Shown here in pieces: positions 9,788-17,583 of a stretch of 52,456 nucleotides of DNA (its first letter is position 1; each line of letters starts with the position of its first letter). The notes beneath the pieces were generated by a model that saw only the letters and a list, made by a program, of their open reading frames with translations, had not been told where the DNA came from and ran no database searches. The position numbers and the translations under genes are program-made. The stretch comes from an uncultured Collinsella sp. (GTDB taxonomy: Bacteria; Actinomycetota; Coriobacteriia; Coriobacteriales; Coriobacteriaceae). Where the stretch lies: the NCBI GenBank assembly GCA_902492235.1, contig CABUKS010000017.1:1-52456 (forward strand), written 5' to 3'.

Positions 9788-11647
9788 ATGGCGATTCTTT
9801 TGGGATGCGATTCCGTCAGCCTAGAGTTTCCCACCAAGCATATTTTCGATAGCGTGACGCTCGGCGTGGGCGAGGGCGACCGTATTGGTATTGTCGGTAA
9901 AAACGGCGACGGTAAGTCGACGCTGCTGAGCGTGCTCGCCGGCACGTTGGAGCCCGACGACGGCCGCGTGACGCACCGCCGCGACACGACGATCGGATTG
10001 CTCGGCCAAAAGGATAACCTGGTCGATACCGACACCGTGCATCATGCCGTCGTCGGTGACACGCCCGAGTACGAGTGGGCCTCGAGCCCGCGTACGCGCC
10101 AGATTCTGGCCGGCCTCATTAGCGATGTGCCTTGGGAGGGCACGGTGGGCGAGCTTTCGGGCGGCCAGCGCCGTCGCGTGGACCTCGCGCGCCTGCTGAT
10201 CGGCGACTACGACGTGCTCATGCTCGACGAGCCCACCAACCACCTGGACATGCGCACCATCAACTGGCTCGCGCGTCACTTAAAGGCCCGCTGGCAGCGC
10301 GGTCAGGGCGCCATGCTCGTGGTCACGCACGACCGCTGGTTCTTGGACGAGGTCTGCACCAGTATGTGGGAGGTCCACGACGGCCAGGTCGATCCCTTCG
10401 AGGGCGGTTACTCCGCATATATCCTGCAGCGCGTGGAGCGCGACCGCATGGCCGCGGTTACCGAGGAGCGCCGTCGCAACATGGCGCGCAAGGAGCTCGC
10501 GTGGTTGAGCCGCGGCGCCCAGGCGCGTTCCACCAAGCCCAAGTTTCGCGTTGATGCCGCTCGCGAGCTGATCGCCGACGTACCGCCCGTACGCGACGAG
10601 CTGGAGCTCAAGCGCCTGGCGGTGAGCCGCCTGGGCAAGCAGGTTATCGATGTGGTCGACGTGGACGCCGGCTATGCGGATACCGATGGCGCGCCCAAGC
10701 AGGTACTTTCCGACGTGACCTGGCTCATCGGAGCGGGCGACCGCTATGGACTTTTGGGCGAGAACGGCGCCGGTAAGTCGACGCTGCTCGACGTGATCCA
10801 GGGTAAAATTGCGCCCACGCGCGGCCGCGTGAAGATTGGCCAGACAGTGCGCTTTGGCGTGCTGTCGCAGCAGCTCGAGGAGCTCGAGCCCTTCATGGGC
10901 GACACGATTCGCGAGGTGCTCAGCAACTATAAGAAGTACTACGTCATCGACGGCAAGGAGACTTCGCCCGAGAAGCTCTGCGAGCGTCTGGGCTTTACGA
11001 CGCAGCAGCTCTGGAGCCGCATCGGCGATCTTTCGGGCGGTCAGCGCCGTCGCCTGTCGCTGCTGCTGATGATCCTGGACGAGCCCAACGTGCTCATCCT
11101 GGACGAGCCGGGCAACGATCTGGATACCGACATGCTCGCGATTGTCGAGGATCTGCTCGACGGTTGGCCCGGCACGCTGATCCTGGTGACGCACGACCGC
11201 TTCTTGATGGAGCGCGTGACCGACCAGCAGTGGGCGCTGCTCGACGGCCACCTGACGCATATGCCCGGCGGCGTGGACCAGTATCTGCGCCTGTGCAACG
11301 CCACCGCCGAGGGCGAGCCCGTGGGTGCGCCGAGCGCCAAGACCGGCACGTTCGACACCGGTATGGCGGCGGCTGCTGCCGACAAGCCCAAGTCGAGCGG
11401 TCAGCCCAACGGCCTGTCCAACGCCGAGCGCCAGAAGCTTCGCCGTGAGGTGAGCTCGCTCGAGCGCAAGATGGAGACGCAGCGCGCTCGCGTTGAGGAG
11501 GCCGAGGCCGCGATGGCCCAGGTCGATCCCACCAACTACACGGCGCTCGGCGAGCAGCAGGCAAAGATCGACGAGGCTCACGCCGCCATGGACGAGCTGG
11601 AGATGGCGTGGCTCGAGGCGAGCGAAAAGCTCGAGGGCGAGGAGTAG
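9788..11647 (+). CDS. ABC-F family ATPase (Uup-like)
   Basis: This soluble protein has tandem ABC domains and no membrane spans. ABC-F proteins act on the ribosome, altering translation or relieving stalls. The first Walker A is GKNGDGKST, first signature LSGGQRRRVDLARLL and Walker B DVLMLDEPTNHLD; the second set is GENGAGKST, LSGGQRRRLSLLL and VLILDEPGNDLD. The linker between domains is rich in Arg and Lys (about residues 215-260). A C-terminal coiled coil of about 70 residues (from LRREVSSLERKME) resembles the Uup C-terminal domain. At 619 aa it is full length. The ATG follows GAAGGAGC. The next gene follows after 6 nt, so the two form an operon. Confidence 0.9.
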   Translation: MAILLGCDSVSLEFPTKHIFDSVTLGVGEGDRIGIVGKNGDGKSTLLSVLAGTLEPDDGRVTHRRDTTIGLLGQKDNLVDTDTVHHAVVGDTPEYEWASSPRTRQILAGLISDVPWEGTVGELSGGQRRRVDLARLLIGDYDVLMLDEPTNHLDMRTINWLARHLKARWQRGQGAMLVVTHDRWFLDEVCTSMWEVHDGQVDPFEGGYSAYILQRVERDRMAAVTEERRRNMARKELAWLSRGAQARSTKPKFRVDAARELIADVPPVRDELELKRLAVSRLGKQVIDVVDVDAGYADTDGAPKQVLSDVTWLIGAGDRYGLLGENGAGKSTLLDVIQGKIAPTRGRVKIGQTVRFGVLSQQLEELEPFMGDTIREVLSNYKKYYVIDGKETSPEKLCERLGFTTQQLWSRIGDLSGGQRRRLSLLLMILDEPNVLILDEPGNDLDTDMLAIVEDLLDGWPGTLILVTHDRFLMERVTDQQWALLDGHLTHMPGGVDQYLRLCNATAEGEPVGAPSAKTGTFDTGMAAAAADKPKSSGQPNGLSNAERQKLRREVSSLERKMETQRARVEEAEAAMAQVDPTNYTALGEQQAKIDEAHAAMDELEMAWLEASEKLEGEE

Positions 11648-11653
11648 ACGAGG

Positions 11654-12424
11654 ATGATCAAAGCCGCGTTTTTCGATATCGACGGCACGCTGCTGAGTTT
11701 TAAGACCCACCAGATTCCGGCGTCGGCGCAGCGGGTGCTCGACAGCTTTCGCGAGCAGGGGATCGCGTGCGTAATCGCCACGGGTCGCCCGACCTACCAG
11801 ATGCCGGACTGGCTGTTCGACCTGGGCTGGGATGCGTACATTACGCTTTCGGGCCAGCACTGCTTTGATTCCGAGGGGGTTTACCGCAGCTGCCCGATCG
11901 ATCCGGACGACGTCGCGGTGATTGTGGACCAGGTGGCGCAGGGGCGCTACGACTCGCTGTGCATGCAGGGCGAGAACTCGTTTGTGAACCGCCTGTCCGA
12001 GCGCGTGGTGACGGCTGGCAGCAACGCGGGAATCGTCTACCACGAGGAGCCGTTTGAGCACGCCTTTGACGCTCCGGTCTACCAGTTCTGCGCCTTTGTG
12101 GACCCGGCCGACGAACATATCGTGACCGACGCCGTGTCGCATTCGCTCACCACGCGCTGGTGTGACCTGTTCTGCGACATTATTCCCGCTAACGGCGGCA
12201 AGGACCTGGGCGTGGCGGCGACGCTGGAGCGCCTGGGCATCGACGCGAGTGAGGCGATTGCCTTTGGCGACGGCGAGAACGACCTGTCGATGTTTGCCGC
12301 CGTGGGCACGAGCGTGGCCATGGGCAACGCACAGGACACGGTGAAAGCTGCGGCGACCTACGTAGCGACCGCCGTGGACGACGATGGAATTTACAACGCC
12401 GCCAAGCACTTTGGCCTCGTGTAG
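11654..12424 (+). CDS. Cof-type HAD phosphatase
   Basis: The 256-aa product opens with FFDIDGTLLSF (motif I, nucleophile Asp about residue 8), has IATGRPTYQ as motif II, a C2-type cap, a Lys in NGGKDLGV and FGDGENDLSMF as motif IV. This is the Cof/YbiV subgroup, whose members dephosphorylate sugar phosphates or other small phosphates; the substrate is not predictable. It is co-transcribed with the ABC-F gene (6-nt gap) and followed by the hairpin at 12439-12468. Confidence 0.9.
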   Translation: MIKAAFFDIDGTLLSFKTHQIPASAQRVLDSFREQGIACVIATGRPTYQMPDWLFDLGWDAYITLSGQHCFDSEGVYRSCPIDPDDVAVIVDQVAQGRYDSLCMQGENSFVNRLSERVVTAGSNAGIVYHEEPFEHAFDAPVYQFCAFVDPADEHIVTDAVSHSLTTRWCDLFCDIIPANGGKDLGVAATLERLGIDASEAIAFGDGENDLSMFAAVGTSVAMGNAQDTVKAAATYVATAVDDDGIYNAAKHFGLV

Positions 12425-12438
12425 CTACGACCCGGCAC

Positions 12439-12468
12439 CTGGGGACACTCCTTTCGGGGCGTCCCCAG
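12439..12468 (+). terminator. GGGAC-core hairpin after the HAD gene
   Basis: CTGGGGAC (12439-12446) pairs with GTCCCCAG (12461-12468), followed by TTTGTTT. Bases 12441-12454 (GGGGACACTCCTTT) recur exactly at 46007-46020, which puts this terminator in the dispersed GGGAC repeat set. Confidence 0.7.
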
Positions 12469-12504
12469 TTTGTTTCACCCCGCACGTTTTGTGAAACACG
12501 GCTA

Positions 12505-12551
12505 ACTTTTATGCAAAGTAGTAAGACATGGGCAACTTTTGCGGTAAAGTA
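12505..12551. promoter_or_regulatory. Twin dyads upstream of the DtxR-like gene, candidate operators
   Basis: Two ACTTT...AAAGT dyads lie at 12505-12519 (5-nt spacer) and 12535-12550 (6-nt spacer), 30 nt or about three helical turns apart. The second sits in CATGGGCAACTTTTG (12527-12541), which recurs with one change at 18976-18990 ahead of the His-rich exporter. Autoregulation by the downstream metal-responsive regulator is the simplest reading. Confidence 0.5.
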
Positions 12552-12603
12552 AGCCGTGGAAAGTATCCAAAGGCTAACTAGCAATCATCGCGAAAGGCGG
12601 CCC

Positions 12604-12993
12604 ATGGCCCTACGTGAATCCGGAGAAGACTATCTCGAATCGATCTACGTTCTGTCGGAACGTCAGGGCATCGTGCGCTCGATCGACGTTGCGGAGTACC
12701 TCGGCGTAACCAAGGCGAGCGTTTCCAAGGCCATGGCGACCTTGGAGAGCAACGGCTATGTCGAAATGGGCAAGCGCGACGTTCATCTGACGGAGCGTGG
12801 TCTGGAGGTCGCTCGTCAAATGTGGGAGCGTCACTGCTTTTTCGTGGGGCTGCTAGAGGATGCGGGTGTTTCGGCTGAGGTCGCGTCTCAAGAGGGCTGC
12901 CACATGGAGCACTGCCTGAGCGAGGAGAGCTTTGAGAAGCTGAGGGCGATGCTGGGACGGGAAGATGTGGCGGGCCCAACAACGGAAGCCTAA
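12604..12993 (+). CDS. DtxR/MntR family metal-dependent regulator
   Basis: The 129-aa protein has an N-terminal winged helix (VAEYLGVTKASVSKAMATLESNGYV) followed by the metal-binding dimerisation domain. Putative metal ligands are at the MntR/IdeR positions: Asp 9, Glu 12, His 77, then Cys 99, Glu 102 and His 103 in EGCHMEHCLS. The Cys spacing is the IdeR/DtxR pattern while Asp 9 and the short length without an SH3-like domain are MntR-like, so iron versus manganese specificity is undecided. The start follows AAAGGCGG. Two dyads lie about 55-100 nt upstream, and a related site precedes the exporter at 19078. A large palindrome follows the stop. Confidence 0.88.
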   Translation: MALRESGEDYLESIYVLSERQGIVRSIDVAEYLGVTKASVSKAMATLESNGYVEMGKRDVHLTERGLEVARQMWERHCFFVGLLEDAGVSAEVASQEGCHMEHCLSEESFEKLRAMLGREDVAGPTTEA

Positions 12994-13129
12994 CTGACTC
13001 ACAGTGGCGCGGAGTTCGCGCAAAGCGCGAACCAGCGACCGGGACCAGTAGCCCCGCCAACCAAGTCCAACTCAGACAAGGAACCCCGCCAGCAAGCGAT
13101 GCCCAAGAACCTTCAGATGTGTCAATGCA

Positions 13130-13256
13130 GGCCGGGACCGGGTTTGGTTTTGAAAACACTCCGCAGCGCGAGGCCCGTCTTTCCGTTGCTCCGCAGGAGC
13201 AGGAAAGACGGGCCTCATGCGCGAGGACGTTTTCAAAACCAAACCCGGTCCCGGCC
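13130..13256. repeat. Large nested palindrome (127 bp)
   Basis: Bases 13130-13157 and 13229-13256 are a perfect 28-bp inverted repeat. Inside it, 13170-13184 pairs perfectly with 13202-13216 (15 bp), and TGCTCC/GGAGCA (13187-13192, 13196-13201) closes a 3-nt loop. The two main arms are offset by unpaired stretches of about 12 nt. It fills the gap between the DtxR gene and the convergent ATPase gene and could terminate both. The remaining 12994-13129 has no gene that I can support. Confidence 0.85.
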
Positions 13257-13271
13257 GGACGGCCACGTATG

Positions 13272-15224
13272 CTACAGGTTCTTAACACCCATCGCGCGCA
13301 TGGCGTTCAGAATGGCGATGATCGCTACGCCCACGTCGCCGAACACAGCAAGCCACATGTTGGCGATGCCGAGCGCCGCAAGCACCAATATCAGCAGCTT
13401 AATACCCAGCGCAAAGATGATGTTCTGCCAAACAATCGACATGGTCTTGCGCGCCACGCGAATAGCGCGGGCGATGTTGGACGGCTTGTCGTCCATGAGC
13501 ACGACATCGGCGGCCTCGATCGCAGCGTCAGAACCCATAGCGCCCATGGCAATGCCCACATCGGCGCGCGTAAGCACGGGCGCATCGTTGATGCCGTCGC
13601 CCACAAAGGCGAGCTTGCCCTTGCCACTCTCGGTTGCAAGCAGCGCCTCGACGCGCTCGACCTTATCGCCCGGCAGCAGCTGCGCGTGGAACTCGTCGAG
13701 ACTGAGTTGCTTGGCCACAGACGCCGCAACCTCCTCGCGGTCGCCCGTGAGCATGACGGTGCGCTTGACACCGGCGGCGTGCAGGTCGCGAATCGTTTGC
13801 TCAGCATCGGCCTTGACGGTGTCTGCAATCACGATGTGGCCGGCGTACACGCCGTCAACGAGCACATGCAGAATCGTTCCGACGACCTCGCAATCGGGCG
13901 CTTCGACTCCGGCCGCGGCGAGCATCTTTGCGTTGCCAACGACGACGTGCTTGCCGTCGATGGTTGCCGTCACGCCATGGCCCGCGTCGTTGGTGGAGTC
14001 GCTTACGCGCTTGGGGTCGACCTCGCCCTGGTAGGCGACACGTACGGACTGCGCGATGGGGTGATCGGAGAACGACTCAGCAAGGGCTGCGACTTCGAGC
14101 AACGACTGCTCGGTATAGCCGGCCTCGGGGTGTACCGCGACCACCGAGAACGTGCCGTTGGTGAGGGTGCCCGTCTTGTCAAAGACGACGGTGTCCACGT
14201 CGGCGAGCGTCTCGAGGTAGTTAGAACCCTTGATGAGAACGCCCAGCTTGGATGCGCCGCCGATGCCGCCAAAGAAACTGAGCGGCACGCTGATCACCAA
14301 CGCGCACGGGCAGCTGACGACCAAGAAGGTCAGGCCGCGCAGAATCCAGTCGGACCAGGCACCGGTGACCAGGCCACCGCCGAGCGCGAGCACCGCGGCA
14401 GCGCCGGTGACGGCGGGCGTGTAGATGCGGGCAAAGCGCGTGATGAAGTTCTCGGTGTGTGCCTTCTTTTCGCTGGCATTCTCCACGAGCTCCAGGACGC
14501 GTGCGACGGTGGACTCGCCAAAGGGCTTGGTGGTGCGCACGTGGATGAGCCCCGTCATGTTGATGCAGCCGCTGATGATATCGTCTCCGGTTTTGGCCGG
14601 GCGGGGGACCGACTCACCGGTAAGGGCGGCGGTGTCGAGCTGGGTTTCGCCCTCGACGATGACGCCGTCGATAGGCACGCGCTCGCCGGGCTTGACCACG
14701 ATCACGGTGCCGACCGCGATGTCATCGGGGAAGACCTGTTCGAGTGAGCCGTCGGGTTGCTCGACGTTGGCGTAGTCGGGTGCGATGTCCATCATGGCGC
14801 TGATCGATTTACGGCTCTTGCCCACGGCGTATGCCTGGAACAGCTCGCCGACCTGGTAGAACAGCATGACGGCGGCGCCTTCGGCCATGTGCGGGTCGGT
14901 ATCGGGGAAGAGCACCATGGCAAACGCGCCGATGGTCGCGACGGCCATGAGGAAGCTCTCGTCGAACGCCTTGCCGCGGCGGATGTTGTTGTATGCCTTT
15001 TGGAGCACGTCGTAGCCGGCAATCAAAAACGGCACGAGGAACAGTGCGAAGCTGGCGTAGATGTCGCCCGGGGTGCCGAATGCGGCGGTAAGGGTACCGA
15101 GCTCGTCGAGGGCGTACACCACCGCAAAAATGCCTAGCGCTACCAGGATACGATTGCGCTTATGCTCGAGTGACTCTTTCTTCTTGCGCTTCTTCTTTTT
15201 CTTCTTGGGGTCGGCGGTGGCCAT
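13272..15224 (-). CDS. P1B-type ATPase, probable Zn2+/Cd2+/Pb2+ exporter
   Basis: This pump extrudes soft divalent cations at the expense of ATP. The 650-aa protein shows actuator LTGES (201-205), membrane metal site SCPCAL (Cys 305, Cys 307), phosphorylation site DKTGTLT (Asp 349), SDHPIA and hinge GDGINDAP. Near the C terminus NIIFALGIK and GDVG match the N-x7-K and DxG signature of P1B-2 (ZntA/CadA) pumps, pointing to zinc, cadmium or lead rather than copper. The N terminus has no HMA domain but a Lys-rich tail (DPKKKKKKRKKK); a separate HMA protein is encoded just upstream. The start at 15224 follows GGGAGGA. An SmtB-type operator lies 25 nt upstream of the start. Confidence 0.93.
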   Translation of the reverse strand: MATADPKKKKKKRKKKESLEHKRNRILVALGIFAVVYALDELGTLTAAFGTPGDIYASFALFLVPFLIAGYDVLQKAYNNIRRGKAFDESFLMAVATIGAFAMVLFPDTDPHMAEGAAVMLFYQVGELFQAYAVGKSRKSISAMMDIAPDYANVEQPDGSLEQVFPDDIAVGTVIVVKPGERVPIDGVIVEGETQLDTAALTGESVPRPAKTGDDIISGCINMTGLIHVRTTKPFGESTVARVLELVENASEKKAHTENFITRFARIYTPAVTGAAAVLALGGGLVTGAWSDWILRGLTFLVVSCPCALVISVPLSFFGGIGGASKLGVLIKGSNYLETLADVDTVVFDKTGTLTNGTFSVVAVHPEAGYTEQSLLEVAALAESFSDHPIAQSVRVAYQGEVDPKRVSDSTNDAGHGVTATIDGKHVVVGNAKMLAAAGVEAPDCEVVGTILHVLVDGVYAGHIVIADTVKADAEQTIRDLHAAGVKRTVMLTGDREEVAASVAKQLSLDEFHAQLLPGDKVERVEALLATESGKGKLAFVGDGINDAPVLTRADVGIAMGAMGSDAAIEAADVVLMDDKPSNIARAIRVARKTMSIVWQNIIFALGIKLLILVLAALGIANMWLAVFGDVGVAIIAILNAMRAMGVKNL

Positions 15225-15248
15225 GACTCGTATCCTCCCATTTGAATG

Positions 15249-15268
15249 TATGAACACTCGCTCATATA
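15249..15268. promoter_or_regulatory. Candidate SmtB/ArsR operator before the ATPase gene
   Basis: TATGAACACTCGCTCATA is an imperfect dyad (TATGA/TCATA) that matches the two operators upstream of the repressor gene in sequence and spacing. It suggests separate zinc-responsive control of the pump. Confidence 0.65.
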
Positions 15269-15324
15269 ATTTCGCGAGCAAAGGCCGCGGCAATCGCGGC
15301 CTTGCAGGTTGGCGTAAACCTGGG

Positions 15325-15543
15325 CTAGAGAATGATCTCGCAGTCCGGCTCGGCGTCGGCCGTAAACTCTACAACGCGGTTGAGCACCTCGTCGAACTCA
15401 GCATCATCGGCCTCGAGCGTCAGCTTCTGGGTCATAAAGTTGACGGACACGGATTTGACGCCCTCGAGCTTGGCCAGCTCGTCCTGAAGCTCACGCGCGC
15501 AGTTGGCGCAGTCGATCTCGTCGAGTTTAAACTGCTTTTTCAT
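15325..15543 (-). CDS. Small heavy-metal-associated (HMA) domain protein
   Basis: The 72-aa protein is a single ferredoxin-like HMA domain with metal motif DCANC (Cys 12, Cys 15) and the pattern LEGVKSVSVNFMTQKLTLE seen in HMA folds. It is encoded between the repressor and the P1B pump, and because the pump lacks its own HMA domain this product probably serves as the mobile metal donor or regulatory domain in trans. An acidic C terminus (DAEPDCEIIL) adds a further Cys. The start follows AAAGGA. The order repressor, HMA, pump suggests one transcription unit with an internal operator. Confidence 0.85.
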   Translation of the reverse strand: MKKQFKLDEIDCANCARELQDELAKLEGVKSVSVNFMTQKLTLEADDAEFDEVLNRVVEFTADAEPDCEIIL

Positions 15544-15606
15544 GGTGGGTTCCTTTCTCTGTATTTGCGGCTTGGGTGCAGGCCGCGCTGGTACCGTGGT
15601 TGGTCG

Positions 15607-15972
15607 CTATTCGCAGATGTGGCTCATGCCTTGGTTGAGCATGGTGTAGACGTGGTCGTCGGCGAGCGAGTAGAGGATATTGCGCCCGTCGCGCCGGAAT
15701 TTAACCAGGTGCGACTGCTTGAGTGTGCGCAGCTGGTGCGACACCGCGGACTGCGAGGTTTCGGTCGCTTCGGCGATGTCTGCCACGCAGAGCTCGCGGC
15801 CCATGAGGGCATAGAGGATCTTGATGCGCGTGGTGTCGCTGAAGACCTTGAACAGGTCGGCGAGGTCGTAGAGAAGCTCCTCGTCGGGAAGGTCCTCGGG
15901 CGAGCAGGTGGTCGGGATCGCGGGTTCGGTGGCCTCGATGTCGAGTTTCGTTTCATCAACGCGGATGCTCAT
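15607..15972 (-). CDS. SmtB/ArsR family zinc-responsive repressor
   Basis: This 121-aa winged-helix repressor releases DNA on metal binding. The alpha-5 site typical of SmtB, ZiaR and CzrA is intact: Asp 105, His 107, His 118 and Glu 121, the spacing D-x-H-x10-H-x2-E. The alpha-3 motif ELCVAD (60-65) also holds a Cys, as in ZiaR and CadC. The recognition helix lies in TSQSAVSHQLRTLKQS. The gene starts the minus-strand cassette after AAAGGAT, with two operators in inverted orientation just upstream. It should repress itself and the HMA and pump genes until zinc or cadmium rises. Confidence 0.93.
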   Translation of the reverse strand: MSIRVDETKLDIEATEPAIPTTCSPEDLPDEELLYDLADLFKVFSDTTRIKILYALMGRELCVADIAEATETSQSAVSHQLRTLKQSHLVKFRRDGRNILYSLADDHVYTMLNQGMSHICE

Positions 15973-15985
15973 TGCAATATCCTTT

Positions 15986-16042
15986 CATATGAACATGCGC
16001 TCATATAATTTACTTTCGATTATATGAGTGCATGTTCATATG
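15986..16042. promoter_or_regulatory. Paired inverted operators upstream of the SmtB-like repressor
   Basis: Bases 15986-16009 and 16019-16042 are reverse complements over 24 bp with one mismatch. Each contains an ATATGA/TCATAT dyad separated by 8 nt, the layout of SmtB/CzrA family operators. They are 9 nt apart and lie immediately before the repressor ribosome binding site. Confidence 0.85.
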
Positions 16043-16129
16043 TCAATGACGTTCAGGTAATTCATTGTACAAAATGATGGGGAATAGTGGACGAGATCCC
16101 GGACTGAGCGTTTTTTGATAGTCGATGCC

Positions 16130-16382
16130 AAGGTGGGTACCCTCGTGCCGTGCAAAAAAAGGAGTATTCTGCAACTATAGAGGGTCCGCTAATTTATTGC
16201 AGGTCATATAATGCAGTTCAAGAGTTATCTTAGGGTGTTAATCCGATGAGTTCTTCCTCAAATGTTGCCTAACGCTCTCACGCAAGAGTGATTTCGCTTC
16301 ACATTTGGATCCACTCGAGGGTGATAGACACCCGACCCTGCTGAATACTCGCATTTTTGCACGTCGCTAGGGTACCCACCTT
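16130..16382. mobile_element. MITE-like 253-bp inverted-repeat element
   Basis: AAGGTGGGTACCCT (16130-16143) and AGGGTACCCACCTT (16369-16382) are perfect 14-bp termini. The similarity continues inward with gaps: GTGCAAAAA/TTTTTGCAC, GAGTATTC/GAATACTC, GGGTC/GACCC and GGGTGT/ACACCC, so the arms reach about 50 bp. The interior is AT-rich and has no open frame. I see no clear target duplication. It ends 10 nt before the stop codon side of the nuclease-like gene, and could be a non-autonomous transposon or a structured RNA. The rest of the gap 15973-16392 outside this element and the operators shows nothing I can name. Confidence 0.55.
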
Positions 16383-16392
16383 GTTAGCCGGC

Positions 16393-17583
16393 CTAGTCTC
16401 CGGCCCCGAAGACCCTGACCTCGGGCGCGAGGCTGCTTGTTTGGGCAAATGATGGGCTGTCGGATTCGACAGTCTGCATGTCATCGATTGCCGGAACTTC
16501 ATTAATTGTCGGGTCATCCAGCGTGATGCCTTCGAGCGTTGCTTTTTCGAGGTCGATTCGTTGACGCTCTTCGGAATCCTGGCGAAGCTGCTTCTGAATT
16601 CGCTTTTTCTCTTCTATAAACCTTCTGAGCACAAACTGTCTCAGGTCCTCTTGCATGATTTGAAAGTCTTTTGGCAGACGCGAGGGGCGTACGCCCTCTT
16701 TCCGCTGGATTGCTTCCATGACCCTAACAAAAGAGCTGGCATGCATAAAGGAATAACGGCTGACGGTGATGATTCCGTACCCCATGGACGCAAGTGCATT
16801 CTTGCGCTCCTCATCGATGGCGCGGTCTTCTTCCGCGTCATGATAAAAACCGTTGTATTCAATGTCTGTGCGAGATTTCTTTAGATACGCATCCATAAAG
16901 AACTTTTTGCGTCTCGTGAGATTCTTTGCGGCAGTGGTGACCTGCACCTCGTAATCGGTCTCAATTCCCTTAATACCAAGCCCTCCTTCGCTTTTGGGCA
17001 GCGTTAGCATCATGACAAAGGCCGTTTCCATGGGAGACCGGCATCCGTCGCGCACACATTGGATTGCCTTTCGGGCAAGGGCCAAACCGTCGCATCTGGT
17101 AATGGAATTAAAGAACTGCTTTAACCTCTCGGTCGAGGTGAGCGCGAAACGCTCGGTATGGGAGGTGGAAGAGTCGGTTCCAAGGGAATAAGCGCCGCAC
17201 AGTTCAAAGTAGTACTCCACTAGTTCGCGAAAAGAAAGATAGGTGGCGGCCTGAAGTGCGCAAAGCTCAACGCCAACAATGAAGATGCCATCTTTGAGCT
17301 CTATAAAGCGTGAGTTCGAGAATCGTTTTGAAGAAACGTGGCATTGACAGTTCATTGCATAGCGCGCATTCCTGCGATCAAACACCATCACCTCGAGGGA
17401 ATCATTTGCGTCGAGGGAAACATCATGTTTGGTGAGCCATTCTGCGGCTGCGTCTAGGAGCGTTCCGGTGGGACATGATCCGTAAATCGCGGCAGGGCTA
17501 CAGGACTCGATGCCTTTCGCAGACACCGAATGCGCGGCCTGGTAGACCGCTTTTGCAGTGGTATGTGACAATACGATACTCAT
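16393..17583 (-). CDS. Putative PD-(D/E)XK nuclease-domain protein of foreign composition
   Basis: I do not recognise a named gene for this 396-aa protein. Residues 180-280 resemble the DUF559/Vsr-like restriction-endonuclease fold: Glu 186 in SPMETAF, Asp 231 in FFMDAYL, TDIEYNGFYH with Glu 242, and DRAIDEERKNALASMGYGIITVSR. The N terminus (SHTTAKAVYQAAHS) looks like the SH-x-TA start I associate with AbiEi-like or regulator-type proteins in Coriobacteriia, which is a recollection. The C terminus (300-396) is charged, then Ser/Thr rich and low complexity. The DNA is clearly more AT-rich than its neighbours, the ATG has no ribosome binding site (GATATATATC abuts it, so perhaps leaderless), and an inverted-repeat element lies at its 3' end. 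Acquired defence or a genome-variable function is plausible but unproven. Confidence 0.6.
   Translation of the reverse strand: MSIVLSHTTAKAVYQAAHSVSAKGIESCSPAAIYGSCPTGTLLDAAAEWLTKHDVSLDANDSLEVMVFDRRNARYAMNCQCHVSSKRFSNSRFIELKDGIFIVGVELCALQAATYLSFRELVEYYFELCGAYSLGTDSSTSHTERFALTSTERLKQFFNSITRCDGLALARKAIQCVRDGCRSPMETAFVMMLTLPKSEGGLGIKGIETDYEVQVTTAAKNLTRRKKFFMDAYLKKSRTDIEYNGFYHDAEEDRAIDEERKNALASMGYGIITVSRYSFMHASSFVRVMEAIQRKEGVRPSRLPKDFQIMQEDLRQFVLRRFIEEKKRIQKQLRQDSEERQRIDLEKATLEGITLDDPTINEVPAIDDMQTVESDSPSFAQTSSLAPEVRVFGAGD

Noticed and set aside
10280..12409. A 709-residue open frame on the minus strand opposite the ABC-F and HAD genes
   Set aside because: Same reason: it mirrors the coding strand, ends in low-complexity stretches and overlaps well-supported genes.
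13072..13288. Open frames running through the 127-bp palindrome
   Set aside because: They exist only because the inverted repeat has no stop codons in some frames; there is no start signal and composition is not coding.
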